Source: JAXGRD01 sp050946655 (GTDB taxonomy: Bacteria; Bacillota; Clostridia; Peptostreptococcales; Anaerovoracaceae). From it: a stretch of DNA of 64,000 bases. Below are positions 1-9,159 of the stretch, piece after piece (the first letter of the stretch is position 1; every line of letters begins with the position of its first letter). The notes below the pieces were generated by a model. It was not told the DNA's origin and ran no database searches. It worked only from the letters and a program-made list of their open reading frames with translations. Location of the stretch: NCBI GenBank assembly GCA_050946655.1, contig JBMNVE010000002.1, positions 6,457 through 70,456 on the forward strand, written 5' to 3'. The translations under genes were made by a program, and so were the position numbers.

Positions 1-453
1 ATTTTTTACTTTTCCTCCAGCTTCGGGGGCTACATCAACTTGCTGTATTTGACCCTCTGTCCCCACCGAGGCGAAAAATCATTCCTTCGCTGCCCTGCGG
101 TAAATATGCCGGCCATCCTGAAGGAAAACATGACTCCAAAGATTCGGCAGGACTTTGCGAAAGATGGCTTCACCCTGCTGGAGGAGGACTTTGTCCGCCC
201 CCTGCAGTTGACCAAGACCTTCTATGATCAGCTGCAAGCTCACGACGTCTTCCGCCTCTATGCTCCCGGAGACTGCCAAACGATGATGGTTCACGGCACG
301 GAGGACGAATCCGTATCTCCCCAAAAGGTGAAGGAATTCGGCGAAAAGTTCCATATCCCCCTTCTGTGGATCCAAGGTGCCGATCACACCTTTTCCGGGG
401 AGGGAATGATGGAAGAGTTGGCTGAAGCGGCCCTTACCTTCTTTTCTCAATGA
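1..453 (+). CDS. Alpha/beta hydrolase, C-terminal part (gene enters from left edge)
   Basis: The frame is open from base 1, so only about 150 C-terminal codons are visible. A nucleophile-elbow-like S-S-S-F-G-G lies at visible codons 5-10, H-G-T-E-D places an Asp near codon 102, and G-A-D-H-T places a His near codon 129. This Ser-Asp-His order is that of alpha/beta-hydrolase-fold esterases and lipases. The substrate cannot be told. A TTG at base 40 is an internal codon, because the codons before it belong to the fold. The last 20 bases overlap the convergent cca gene, so the two genes end tail to tail without room for a terminator. Confidence 0.6.
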   Translation: MFYFSSSFGGYINLLYLTLCPHRGEKSFLRCPAVNMPAILKENMTPKIRQDFAKDGFTLLEEDFVRPLQLTKTFYDQLQAHDVFRLYAPGDCQTMMVHGTEDESVSPQKVKEFGEKFHIPLLWIQGADHTFSGEGMMEELAEAALTFFSQ

Positions 454-1798
454 GGGCCAGCAAGTCTTCTCGCTGATTCTTCACTTCTCCCTCAATGACC
501 CGCTCCAGGAGGATGTTGAGGCACTTTCCCACTTCTTTCCCCTGGGGGATCCCCAATCGCAGCAGGTCATCTCCATTCACCGCCAAATCTTTCAAAGAAA
601 AGCACTGGGCCTTTGCCAGCACACTTTCCACTGCATGGCGAAAGGCCTCTATCCTGTCCACCCGCCGGGCAACGCAGTCCGGGTGCTGGCTCTTTACATC
701 GGCAAGGGACTGGCCAATCAGGAGGAAGAGATTTTCTTCTCCCAATCGCCGCAGCAGCTTACGGGCGTACTTCTCCGTAGGCTGAAAGACGATGCCGTGG
801 TATTGGACCAGAGTCAATACTTTCTCCCTGGTGGCATTATCGTATTTCAGGCGATCCATCACCTCTCGCGCCACTTCTAAACTGACTTTTTCATGGCCGT
901 AAAAATGGCCTCTTCCCTCTTCATCCACCGTTTTCACCGCCGGTTTTCCCATGTCATGGAACAGGGCAGCAAGCCTGGAAACAGGGGAATTGGGGCTGTT
1001 TTCCACCACTCTCAACGTATGCTCCCACACGTCGTAAGCGTGATAAGGATTCTCCTGATCCAAGTCGAACATAGGCCTTACCTCGGGGATGATCCGTGCC
1101 ATCACCTCCCGGTATGCTCCCGCTAGCCTCCTGACCCCCGGCCCGCACAAAAACTGATCCAGTTCGCCGCGGATCCGCTCCACTGCAATCCTGTCCAAAA
1201 GATGGGCGCAGCTGAGGAGTGCCTCTCCTGTTTCTTCCTCTATTTGAAAGTCCAGGCGGGAAGCAAACCGCAGGGCCCGCATGATCCGAAGGGCATCCTC
1301 CTCAAACCGTTCCGCCGGCTTGCCTACGCACCGAATGATGCCTTGTTCCAAATCCCTTCTTCCCCCAAAGAGGTCCACCAATTCCTCTGCCGGGCGAAAG
1401 GCCATGGCATTGACAGTAAAGTCCCTACGGGAAAGATCATCGGCCAAGCTTCTGCTGAACGCCACGGAATCCGGCCGGCGGTGGTCCGAGTACTTACCGT
1501 CGATGCGATAAGTGGTCACTTCAAAGGGGCGTTGATCCAATATCACCGTCAGGGTCCCGTGCTTTATCCCCGTATCGATGGTCCTGTATCCGGAAAAACT
1601 CCTCTTCATCTCCTCCGGGGTGGCATCTGTGCAGATGTCCCAGTCCTTAGGCAGAGCGCCGAGAATCAGGTCCCGCACGCAGCCCCCCACATAGTAAGCT
1701 TCGAAGCCGGCACCTTCCAAACACTCCAGGAGACGGTCTCCCTCCTTTGGTGTTTTCAATTTCGTAAAATCAATCTTTTTCATACCACTGAAAAACAC
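434..1798 (-). CDS. cca: CCA-adding tRNA nucleotidyltransferase
   Basis: Adds or repairs the 3' CCA end of tRNAs in the cytoplasm. The class II nucleotidyltransferase head is clear: V-G-G-C-V-R-D at residues 37-43, the metal-binding D-W-D at 52-54 and R-R-D-F-T-V-N at 124-130. A C-terminal HD phosphohydrolase-like domain follows (L-F-H-D-M-G-K, His-Asp at 281-282), as in bacterial CCA enzymes carrying repair-phosphatase-like domains. Length 454 aa is normal. The GTG at 1798 has an AGGAG about 13 bases upstream; the ATG five codons later has no closer site, so GTG is kept. Only 19 bp separate it from the divergent antiporter gene. Confidence 0.92.
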   Translation of the reverse strand: MFFSGMKKIDFTKLKTPKEGDRLLECLEGAGFEAYYVGGCVRDLILGALPKDWDICTDATPEEMKRSFSGYRTIDTGIKHGTLTVILDQRPFEVTTYRIDGKYSDHRRPDSVAFSRSLADDLSRRDFTVNAMAFRPAEELVDLFGGRRDLEQGIIRCVGKPAERFEEDALRIMRALRFASRLDFQIEEETGEALLSCAHLLDRIAVERIRGELDQFLCGPGVRRLAGAYREVMARIIPEVRPMFDLDQENPYHAYDVWEHTLRVVENSPNSPVSRLAALFHDMGKPAVKTVDEEGRGHFYGHEKVSLEVAREVMDRLKYDNATREKVLTLVQYHGIVFQPTEKYARKLLRRLGEENLFLLIGQSLADVKSQHPDCVARRVDRIEAFRHAVESVLAKAQCFSLKDLAVNGDDLLRLGIPQGKEVGKCLNILLERVIEGEVKNQREDLLALIEKRR

Positions 1799-1817
1799 TT
1801 CGTGTTATACTCTCCTC

Positions 1818-3140
1818 ATGGATCTCATCATTGCATTTGTTATTTTCATCGCAGCCATGATCGCATCCCTCATCGGCGGTTGGCCCATGGTTCTTCCACT
1901 GATGGTGGGCTTTGTTTGTTTCTTTGCCGTAGGTAGGCACAGGGGCTTTCCCTCCCGCAATCTGGTAAGGATGGCCTGGGCAGGGGGAAGAGATTCCCTG
2001 GTGGTTGTGGAGGTCCTGGTCCTCATCGGACTCATCTCCGCACTGTGGCGATCCGCCGGAACCATCACCTTCTTCGTATACTACGGGATCCGGGTCATCA
2101 CCCCGTCCCTGTTCATCATCATCACCTTTCTTTTGGCATGCCTTTTGTCCTATGCCCTGGGCACCTCCTTCGGCGTAGCAGGGACGGTAGGGGTTATCTT
2201 CATGGCTCTTGCCAGAAGCGGAGATGTGAATGAAATCATTACGGCGGGGGCTGTTCTGTCCGGTGTCTTCTTTGGGGATCGAGGCTCTCCCGTTTCTTCC
2301 TCAGCCCTTTTGGTGGCGGCGGTGACCAAGACCAATATCTTTGATAACGTCAGGGGAATGATGAAGTCCGTCCTACTCCCCTTGGGCCTGAGCATCCTCA
2401 TCTACACCATCCTATCGGTGCAGAATCCCATCCGCACCGTGGACGAAAGCATCCTCCGAGCTTTGGAAACCGACTTTTCCATCAGTCTCTGGCTTGTGAT
2501 CCCCGCCGCCCTCATGCTGATCCTTCCCCTTTTCCGGATCAACGTGATGATCTGCATGGCCGCCAGCATTGTGGCCGCCTTCCTGATCACCGTCATGGTT
2601 CAGGGTACACCCATAATGGAAGCCCTTCGCCTTTCCATCACCGGGTTTTCCGTAAAGAGCGACAATCTGGGCAACATCCTTTCGGGAGGAGGGGTCCTTT
2701 CCATGTTGGAAGTCTGCGCCATCGTCTTTATTTCCTGTTCATTCTCCGGCATCTTTAGCGGCGCCCATCTTCTCCGCACCATCCAAGACGCACTGGAGCG
2801 TTCCATCCACAGGCTGGGCAAGTTCGGTGCCATGCTCCTGGTCAGCGTAGGCACTACCGCCATATTTTGCAACCAAACCATCGCATCCATCATGTGCAGC
2901 GATCTCATGGGCAAGCCCTACAAAAACAGAGGTGCCGATGCTTATGAGCTGGCCATCGATATCGAAAATTCCGTCATCATCATCTCACCCCTGATCCCCT
3001 GGTGCATTGCCAGCAGTGTTCCTCTCAGCATGCTGGGGGTGGGCATGGGGGCTATCCCCTATGCCGTCCTCCTCTATTTGGTCCCCCTTTGCTACATTTT
3101 CACCAAGAGGATATGGTTCAAATCGTCTTCAAGTACTTGA
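1818..3140 (+). CDS. NhaC-family Na+/H+ antiporter-like membrane protein
   Basis: A 440-residue polytopic membrane protein with about ten hydrophobic segments. Glycine- and serine-rich re-entrant stretches such as G-T-S-F-G-V-A-G-T near residue 115 and F-F-G-D-R-G-S-P-V-S-S near residue 152 are typical of the NhaC / ion-transporter superfamily. It probably exchanges Na+ for H+ or a small organic anion; the true substrate is not evident. No good Shine-Dalgarno sequence precedes the ATG at 1818, so the ATG at 1857 is an alternative start. The 3' end overlaps the convergent flavoprotein gene by 23 bp. Confidence 0.78.
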   Translation: MDLIIAFVIFIAAMIASLIGGWPMVLPLMVGFVCFFAVGRHRGFPSRNLVRMAWAGGRDSLVVVEVLVLIGLISALWRSAGTITFFVYYGIRVITPSLFIIITFLLACLLSYALGTSFGVAGTVGVIFMALARSGDVNEIITAGAVLSGVFFGDRGSPVSSSALLVAAVTKTNIFDNVRGMMKSVLLPLGLSILIYTILSVQNPIRTVDESILRALETDFSISLWLVIPAALMLILPLFRINVMICMAASIVAAFLITVMVQGTPIMEALRLSITGFSVKSDNLGNILSGGGVLSMLEVCAIVFISCSFSGIFSGAHLLRTIQDALERSIHRLGKFGAMLLVSVGTTAIFCNQTIASIMCSDLMGKPYKNRGADAYELAIDIENSVIIISPLIPWCIASSVPLSMLGVGMGAIPYAVLLYLVPLCYIFTKRIWFKSSSST

Positions 3141-3924
3141 CCGCAGCAAGGCCGGCAACGCTACCTTCGTACACCGCCTTGGATACCTGCATCAGGCCTC
3201 CCGTACCGTCTCCGGCGGCAAAGAGTCCGGGGATATTGGTGGCCATGTTTTCATCCACAACGATTTTATTTCCTTCAATGAACGCTCCCAGCTTTCGGGC
3301 CAGATCCGCACTTCCGGCACTGCCTTCTGCAATGAAGAGGCCGGAAACCGCAAGGCTCCTCCCATCTTCAAAGATCAATTCCTCCAGTCCGTCCCTTCCC
3401 TTGAGGGCCTTCAGTCCCCCTTCTATCTGGGTGACCGACTTGGCCAGGGGACGCAGCGCATCGGCTTCGTGGTTGGCAAACTCTCCCGTGCCCAGAACGG
3501 CAACGTCCTTTCCTCTGAAGAAAAACCCGTCGCAGACGGCACAGTAGCTGACGCCCTTGCCCTCAAAGTCCTTCAGCCCCTGGATCTTAGGCTCCTTCCT
3601 GGGAGAACCCATGGCAAGGATCACCGCATCCGCCTTGTAGATACCTTCCTCCGTGGTGACCACCAGCTTATCTTCAAAGCCCAGGCCGACCACCTCTTCC
3701 TTCATGAAGACGGCACCCAGGTTCTTTGCCTGCTCTTGGCCTCGCTCCAGCAACTCCTTCCCGGAAATCGCCCGGGGAAACCCATAATAGTTTTCTATCT
3801 TATCCGCCTTATCCAGCGCACTCTGTCCCTTTGCGAATACCGTCACATTCAGTCCGCCTCTGGCCCCGTAAATTGCAGCCGACGCACCTGCAGGTCCCCC
3901 GCCGATGACGATCAAATGTTTCAT
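3118..3924 (-). CDS. Thioredoxin reductase-like NAD(P)/FAD-dependent oxidoreductase
   Basis: A two-dinucleotide-domain flavoprotein. The FAD motif G-G-G-P-A-G is at residues 8-13, a redox-active C-A-V-C at 128-131 followed by D-G, a second nucleotide motif G-T-G-E-F-A at 145-150, and a C-terminal FAD contact A-A-G-D-G. This is the thioredoxin reductase / AhpF-like plan, but 268 aa is about 40 shorter than usual TrxB, so the electron acceptor may not be classic thioredoxin. The start is supported by AGGAGG a few bases upstream. A TATAAT-like -10 lies at 3965-3970 on the same strand. It is convergent with the antiporter gene. Confidence 0.8.
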   Translation of the reverse strand: MKHLIVIGGGPAGASAAIYGARGGLNVTVFAKGQSALDKADKIENYYGFPRAISGKELLERGQEQAKNLGAVFMKEEVVGLGFEDKLVVTTEEGIYKADAVILAMGSPRKEPKIQGLKDFEGKGVSYCAVCDGFFFRGKDVAVLGTGEFANHEADALRPLAKSVTQIEGGLKALKGRDGLEELIFEDGRSLAVSGLFIAEGSAGSADLARKLGAFIEGNKIVVDENMATNIPGLFAAGDGTGGLMQVSKAVYEGSVAGLAAVKYLKTI

Positions 3925-3964
3925 GATCCTTCCTCCTGTTCCAACTATATCTGAACTTTTTTAC

Positions 3965-3970
3965 ATTATA
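3965..3970 (-). promoter_or_regulatory. Probable -10 box of the flavoprotein gene
   Basis: Read on the minus strand this is a perfect TATAAT about 40 bases before the start codon at 3924. No good -35 hexamer is seen 17 bases upstream, so recognition may depend on other contacts. Confidence 0.45.
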
Positions 3971-4199
3971 CCCTAAAACCGCCATGTAAATCCAGCAGCA
4001 ACATGGCTGCCGGCCAAATGGATGATTCACTTCTCCCGGCAGCATATCATCCACGATTTCACGGCCTTTCTTTCTATTGGTGGATGAAATGGCATGATTA
4101 ATATGCATATCATCTATTTTATCGGCCTTTTCGTGGATGATGCACCATGAAAACCGGGGACATCATCCACTTCCCCGGCTGATACCTTTGCCCTTCCCG
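3971..4199. repeat. Intergenic region with four GTGGATGA boxes in inverted pairs
   Basis: The 334-bp gap between the flavoprotein gene and gltX has no gene. It holds the octamer GTGGATGA / TCATCCAC at 4047-4054, 4080-4087, 4133-4140 and 4163-4170. The last two form a perfect 10-bp inverted repeat (4133-4142 with 4161-4170) around an 18-nt loop, and the first two form an 8-bp inverted repeat around 25 nt. They may be operator sites or an RNA hairpin array; nothing here proves which. Confidence 0.5.
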
Positions 4200-4228
4200 T
4201 TGCAGACAGGCCCAAAGCAAGTTATAAT
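4200..4228 (+). promoter_or_regulatory. Sigma-A-type promoter of gltX
   Basis: TTGCAG at 4200-4205, a 17-bp spacer and a perfect TATAAT at 4223-4228. The gltX ATG lies 31 bases downstream of the -10 and is preceded by AAAGGAG. Confidence 0.85.
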
Positions 4229-4258
4229 ACAGAGGTAGAAAACAAAGGAGAATAAACC

Positions 4259-5911
4259 ATGGACAACAGCAAACTGGCGGGGCTGCTTTTCCCCGCCATC
4301 ACCAAAACAGAAGAAGATTATGAGGCGATCTATCCCCCCAGAGCCCTGCCGGAAAACGCAAAAGTGACTCGGCTGGGGCCAAGTCCCACCGGCTTTATCC
4401 ATCTGGGCAACCTGTACGGGGCTTTTGTGGATGAGCGCCTGGCCCACCAAAGTCAAGGGACCTTTTATCTGCGGATCGAAGATACCGATGACAAGCGCTA
4501 TGTGGAAGGGGCTGTGGAAACCGTCATCGATGGACTGGAGTACTTCGGCATCGCCTTTGATGAAGGGGCCTCCAAGGAAGGAGATCGCGGGGCATACGGG
4601 CCTTACTTCCAAAGCCGGAGAGTCGACCTTTATCAATGCTTTGTGAAAAAACTGGTGGCAAAGGGCCTGGCCTACCCCTGCTTTATGGATGAAGAGGAGA
4701 TCGCCCGGATCCGCCAAGTTCAAGAAGAAAATAAAGAAACGCCGGGAATATACGGCAAGTACGCCCGGGGAAGAGATCTTTCCCTGGAAGAGGTGGAGAA
4801 GAAGATAGAGGAATGCAAGCCCTATGTGATCCGCCTTCGCTCCGGCGGCAACCCGGTTAGCCCCAAGGAAATATCCGTAGAAGACGGGATACGGGGCATT
4901 CTTACCATGCCGGAAAACTTCCAGGATGTGGTCATCCTCAAGGCAAACGGCATTCCCACCTACCACTTTGCCCACGTCTGTGATGATCACTTCATGAGGA
5001 CAACCCATGTGGTCAGAGGCGAAGAGTGGCTCTCTTCCCTTCCCATCCACGTAGAACTGTTTTCCGTGCTGGGCTTTCCTCTTCCCGTCTACTGCCACAC
5101 GGCAGTACTGATGAAGCTGGACGAAAACGGCAACAAGCGAAAGCTATCCAAGCGAAAGGATCCGGAATTGTCCCTGGACTTTTACCGGGAGGAAGGCTAT
5201 CACCCCGCTGCCGTCAGGGAATACCTTTTGACCATCCTCAACTCCAACTATGAGGAGTGGCGAATGGAAAATCCCGATGCAAAGAGTGAGGACTTCCCCT
5301 TCACCATGGAAAAAATGAGCACTTCCGGTGCGCTTTTCGATTTGAATAAGCTAAAGGATGTATCCAAGGATACTCTAGTGAGAATCCCCGCCGGAGATCT
5401 GGCCGGATTTCTCCTGGACTGGGCAGCGGAGTTCCGCCCTGAGATCTTCCCCATCCTTGCAGAAAGCGGCGACAAACTGCCGGCCATCCTGGACCTGGGA
5501 AGAACGGGAAACAAGCCTAGAAAGGACTTGATCTGCGCATCCCAAATCTTTGATTTTATCGGATACTTCTTTGACGACTACTTCCGATTGGAAGACCAGC
5601 CTCCGGCAGAAACCGCCGGCGAAGACATCAGCGCCATCCTTACCGCCTACCTGGAAAGCTATGACCACGAAGACGATCAAAGTCAGTGGTTCGAAAAAAT
5701 CCGCACAATCGCAGAGGATCTGGGTTATGCGGCAAGGCCCAAGGACTTCAAGAAGAATCCGGAAATGTACAAGGGCCATGTAGGCCATGTGAGCACGGTG
5801 ATCCGCCTGGCCATCGTGGGAAGAGCCCAGTCCCCTGACATCTGGGAGATCCAGCAGATCCTGGGGGAAACCAAGGTAAGAAAGCGTGTAACCGATTATA
5901 TGAATAGGTAG
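4259..5911 (+). CDS. gltX: Glutamate--tRNA ligase
   Basis: Charges tRNA-Glu (and tRNA-Gln if the transamidation pathway is used) in the cytoplasm. The class I signature G-P-S-P-T-G-F-I-H-L-G-N at residues 40-51 contains the HIGH-equivalent, and K-L-S-K-R-K-D near residue 295 is the KMSKS-equivalent loop. At 550 aa it is longer than the usual 470-490 aa enzyme; a long GluRS form of this size is familiar in Clostridia. The start is fixed by AAAGGAG 8 bases upstream and by the promoter at 4200-4228. The capA-like gene follows after 13 bp, probably on the same transcript. Confidence 0.93.
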   Translation: MDNSKLAGLLFPAITKTEEDYEAIYPPRALPENAKVTRLGPSPTGFIHLGNLYGAFVDERLAHQSQGTFYLRIEDTDDKRYVEGAVETVIDGLEYFGIAFDEGASKEGDRGAYGPYFQSRRVDLYQCFVKKLVAKGLAYPCFMDEEEIARIRQVQEENKETPGIYGKYARGRDLSLEEVEKKIEECKPYVIRLRSGGNPVSPKEISVEDGIRGILTMPENFQDVVILKANGIPTYHFAHVCDDHFMRTTHVVRGEEWLSSLPIHVELFSVLGFPLPVYCHTAVLMKLDENGNKRKLSKRKDPELSLDFYREEGYHPAAVREYLLTILNSNYEEWRMENPDAKSEDFPFTMEKMSTSGALFDLNKLKDVSKDTLVRIPAGDLAGFLLDWAAEFRPEIFPILAESGDKLPAILDLGRTGNKPRKDLICASQIFDFIGYFFDDYFRLEDQPPAETAGEDISAILTAYLESYDHEDDQSQWFEKIRTIAEDLGYAARPKDFKKNPEMYKGHVGHVSTVIRLAIVGRAQSPDIWEIQQILGETKVRKRVTDYMNR

Positions 5912-5924
5912 AGAAAGGCACACC

Positions 5925-7151
5925 ATGAGAGCGAAGAGAAAAAACAATAAGCGATCCGGGGTCCACTTCAAGAAGCGGTTCTACCTGATCATCCTATTGA
6001 TCCTGGTTGTGGGCGGGGCCGGTCTGTTCTTTGCCTTACCGGGGAAAGACGCCAAACCGAAAAAGCCTGAGCCGGGCAAGCCGGTCCGGCTCAATGTCCT
6101 GTGCGCAGGGGATCTGGTCATCCACATGGACGTGATCAATGCAGCCAAGAAGAGTGACGGGACCTACAATTTTGAATGGCCCTTTGATTCGGTCAAGCCT
6201 TACATCAATGATGCGGACCTGGCCATGTGCAATCTGGAAACCACCTTTACCGGGGGCAACTATTCGGGCTATCCCATCTTTCGCTGCCCCGATGAACTGG
6301 CCTCTTCCCTGGCTGCGGTGGGCTTTGATCTGGTCACTACCAGTAGCAACCACACCTTTGATACAGGAGAGGAAGGCATGTACCGGACCATCGATGTGCT
6401 GGACAAGGCAGGCCTGAAAACCGCCGGAAGCCGGCCCAACACCGAGGTTCCTCGCTACACCATGGTCAAAAAGAAAGGGGTGAACATCGCCATCGTCTCC
6501 TATGCCTACGGCGGGATCCAAGGAAGCACCAGAGACCTGAACGGAAATCCCCTCACCCAAAACGGAGTGGACAGCATCAACGTTTTCAGTTACGAGACCT
6601 TCGATGAAGACTTTAAAGAAATCAAGGCAACCGTCTCCGCCGCCAAAAAGGCAGGTGCCGACATCGTGATCATGTACTACCACTGGGGAGATGAATACAG
6701 CACCAAATCCAATACCGACCAGCAAAAGATCGCACAAAAAACAGTGGATGAAGCCGGCGTGGACATTATCTACGGCTCTCATCCCCATGTGGTCCAGGAA
6801 AAAACCGTCCTGACCAAAAAGAACTCCAAGAAAAAAGTTCCCGTCTACTACGCCCTGGGGAATCTTCTCTCCAACCAGAGAAGGGAGCTGGTCTACAACA
6901 ACCAGCACGTAGAGGAAGGCGTCATGGTGAACTTTGCCATCACCTACGATCCCAAGGCCAAGAAGATCACCGACATAGAGGATACGCCCATCCCCTATTG
7001 GGTGGATAAATACAACGATGGCGGCATCAAGTACCAGCTGATCCCTCTGGTGGAAGGATATGAAAAATCCCCGATCCTTGAAAAATCGGGGCATGCTTCC
7101 CTGGCCACCAATGCTCTGGCCAACGTCAACGCCATATTAAAGGGGGAATGA
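5925..7151 (+). CDS. CapA-family membrane-anchored metallophosphatase-like protein
   Basis: An N-terminal basic stretch and one hydrophobic segment (about residues 12-33) would anchor it in the membrane with a large extracellular domain. That domain carries the PGA_cap / CapA calcineurin-like pattern: G-D-L near residue 62, N-L-E near 104, S-S-N-H-T near 138, H-W-G-D near 248 and G-S-H-P-H near 283. CapA relatives act in poly-gamma-glutamate capsule export, but lone copies without capBC are common and of unknown role. No capBC genes are next to it. It ends 1 bp before the convergent Fe-S protein gene. Confidence 0.8.
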   Translation: MRAKRKNNKRSGVHFKKRFYLIILLILVVGGAGLFFALPGKDAKPKKPEPGKPVRLNVLCAGDLVIHMDVINAAKKSDGTYNFEWPFDSVKPYINDADLAMCNLETTFTGGNYSGYPIFRCPDELASSLAAVGFDLVTTSSNHTFDTGEEGMYRTIDVLDKAGLKTAGSRPNTEVPRYTMVKKKGVNIAIVSYAYGGIQGSTRDLNGNPLTQNGVDSINVFSYETFDEDFKEIKATVSAAKKAGADIVIMYYHWGDEYSTKSNTDQQKIAQKTVDEAGVDIIYGSHPHVVQEKTVLTKKNSKKKVPVYYALGNLLSNQRRELVYNNQHVEEGVMVNFAITYDPKAKKITDIEDTPIPYWVDKYNDGGIKYQLIPLVEGYEKSPILEKSGHASLATNALANVNAILKGE

Positions 7152-7152
7152 T

Positions 7153-7962
7153 TCACACATCATAAAAGAAGCACTTCCCGCAAACCTCTGGCGAGGGGAT
7201 GTGGGGATTGATTTGAAGGCATCGATCTTGGCATTTTTCCTTGTGGATGCCTTCTTTTGTGATGGCACCCGCCGGACATGAATCGATGGCTTTCCGGCTC
7301 ACCGTCACATCTTTTGCCCCCAAATACTTGCTGTCGTGATCGATGTAGTCGATGGTGTTGGCGAGATCCACTCGTGCCAGCTCCTCCTCCTTCAGGGGAG
7401 CATAGTCGTAATCGGTGAACACACAGCCCACCCTGCCGGCAAAACCCATCTCCGTGTGGAAGGATCCGGCGATGCCGAATCTGCCCATCCCTGCCGTATA
7501 GGCGGCCAGCTTGTGGGACCACTCTTCCCTCTGGGTCTTCAGGTTCCAATCCATGGGGGTGTTGGCGGGAGAATGGAGCCTCCCCACTTCATCCAAAGTG
7601 TCCCCGATCACTCTGTTCAGCTCCATGGCAAGGTGCATGGAGTCGTGAAAGGCAGCTGTCCATTCCGGGGACGGATCTTCTCCTCCCCGGTTGCTCCGGG
7701 CAATTTCCGGAGAATAGGGAAGGAAGAATACGATCACCGTATTTCCGGGCCTATATATCCCCTTGGGATGGAGGGATCTATCCTCTTCCATAAAGAGGCG
7801 GAAGAGGGGGTGTTTCGCATTGACATAGCTGATGATGGGCGTACCGAAGGTAGTCTTCACCCCCGGCCGTTTTTCGTAATCTTTTATGGTGGTATGCAAG
7901 TTATCTCTTATTCTTCTCTTGATGTTGACTTCTCGGTCAAAATCCACGTGGACCTTATACAT
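7153..7962 (-). CDS. QueG-like 4Fe-4S protein
   Basis: A 269-residue soluble protein whose last 45 residues hold an iron-sulfur cysteine set (S-C-P-A-G-A-I, K-C-Q-D-R-C, V-C-G-K-C) and whose middle has a G-M-G-R-F-G segment like the G-x-G-x-x-G-K region of epoxyqueuosine reductase. It lacks the full eight-cysteine double cluster and the C-terminal HEAT region of genuine QueG, so a tRNA queuosine role is uncertain. It is the last gene of the long leftward operon, starting 7 bp after the aminotransferase. Confidence 0.6.
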   Translation of the reverse strand: MYKVHVDFDREVNIKRRIRDNLHTTIKDYEKRPGVKTTFGTPIISYVNAKHPLFRLFMEEDRSLHPKGIYRPGNTVIVFFLPYSPEIARSNRGGEDPSPEWTAAFHDSMHLAMELNRVIGDTLDEVGRLHSPANTPMDWNLKTQREEWSHKLAAYTAGMGRFGIAGSFHTEMGFAGRVGCVFTDYDYAPLKEEELARVDLANTIDYIDHDSKYLGAKDVTVSRKAIDSCPAGAITKEGIHKEKCQDRCLQINPHIPSPEVCGKCFFYDV

Positions 7963-7969
7963 GTCTATC

Positions 7970-9157
7970 TTACTCTTTCAGGTACTCTCTTGTGACTTCC
8001 GCTAATATCTTGATCCCTTCTCTGGTCTTTTCTTCGGACATATTGGAGAAGTTCAGCCTAAGCTCGTTGTTCACCGAGCCGCTGGGGTAAAAGGATGTGC
8101 CCGGTATGAAGGCCACCTTTCGCTCTCCCGCACGGCGAAGCAGTTCCCTGGCATCCTTGTTCTTGGGTAGTTCCAGCCAGATGAACAGGCCTCCCTTGGG
8201 CATCACATAAGTGACTTCCGGAGGAAATTCTTTGTCGATCATTTCCGCCATGAACCGGCATCGGTCCCGGTAGACCTCGCTGATCTCCTTGATGTGGGCA
8301 TCCAGATCGTTGTGCTTCAAATAGTCGGCCATCTGCATCTGGGAGATGGTGGAAGAAGATAGGTCCGCTGCGTTTTTCAAGACCAGGTATTTCTCCATGA
8401 TCTCCTTTCTGGCGCAGAGCCAGGCTACCCGTAGTCCCGGGCAGAAGATCTTGGAAAACGTCCCGATGTAGACCACTTGCCCCTTCTTATCGTAGTAGGC
8501 AAGGGGTTTTTGGTACTTGCCGTCAAAGGACAATTCGCCGTAGGCGGCATCTTCAAGGACGGGGATGTCGTAATCCGCCATGAACTCCATGAACTCCCTT
8601 CTCCGCTCATCGGACCAGCTCCTGCCGGTGGGGTTTTGGAAGTCCGGATTCACGTAGATTATCTTTACCCGGTCCCCATATTCATCCAGGACCTTTTTCA
8701 GACTTTGGATCTCCATTCCTTCTCGATCGGTGGGAACGGAGATCAGATCCGCCTGATAAGCTCTCAAGGCATTGACCGCACCTAAATAGGAAGGCGCCTC
8801 AAAGAGGACAGCGTCTCCTTCATCCACAAAGAGCATGCCGCTCATATCCAGGCCCTGCTGAGAGCCGCTGGTTATGCTGATCTCATCCAGAGAGTAATCC
8901 AGGTCAAACTTGTCCTTCATCCGCTGTCGCATGATTTCCCGCAGGGGAAGATAGCCACTGGTGGAGCCGTAGCTCATGGCCTCCTTTCCCTGGTTTTTCA
9001 TCACCCGCTGAAAGGATTCAGCGATGGCTTCCAGGGGATAGGCCTCAGCAGAAGGAAAACCCGCAGAAAAAGATATCATTTCATCGGTTTCTTTCAGTTC
9101 AAAGGCATCCAGAAGAGATCGATCTTCCAGTACTTCCAACCTCTTTGCATACTTCAT
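7970..9157 (-). CDS. PLP-dependent aminotransferase (class I/II, MocR/LysN-like)
   Basis: A fold-type I aminotransferase. T-F-S-K-I-F near residue 235 holds the PLP lysine, followed by P-G-L-R-V-A-W; N-P-D-F-Q-N-P-T-G near 170 and D-A-A-Y near 205 contact PLP. There is no DNA-binding domain, so it resembles 2-aminoadipate / aromatic aminotransferases. The ATG at 9157 is chosen because GGGAG lies 8 bases upstream; a TTG five codons earlier overlaps that site. It begins 2 bp after the ahcY stop and is surely co-transcribed. The amino acid substrate cannot be told. Confidence 0.82.
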   Translation of the reverse strand: MKYAKRLEVLEDRSLLDAFELKETDEMISFSAGFPSAEAYPLEAIAESFQRVMKNQGKEAMSYGSTSGYLPLREIMRQRMKDKFDLDYSLDEISITSGSQQGLDMSGMLFVDEGDAVLFEAPSYLGAVNALRAYQADLISVPTDREGMEIQSLKKVLDEYGDRVKIIYVNPDFQNPTGRSWSDERRREFMEFMADYDIPVLEDAAYGELSFDGKYQKPLAYYDKKGQVVYIGTFSKIFCPGLRVAWLCARKEIMEKYLVLKNAADLSSSTISQMQMADYLKHNDLDAHIKEISEVYRDRCRFMAEMIDKEFPPEVTYVMPKGGLFIWLELPKNKDARELLRRAGERKVAFIPGTSFYPSGSVNNELRLNFSNMSEEKTREGIKILAEVTREYLKE

Positions 9158-9159
9158 CT

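Noticed and set aside
3007..3954. Long plus-strand frame across the flavoprotein gene
   Set aside because: It is the antisense shadow of a gene with intact FAD and C-x2-C motifs and shows no domain of its own.
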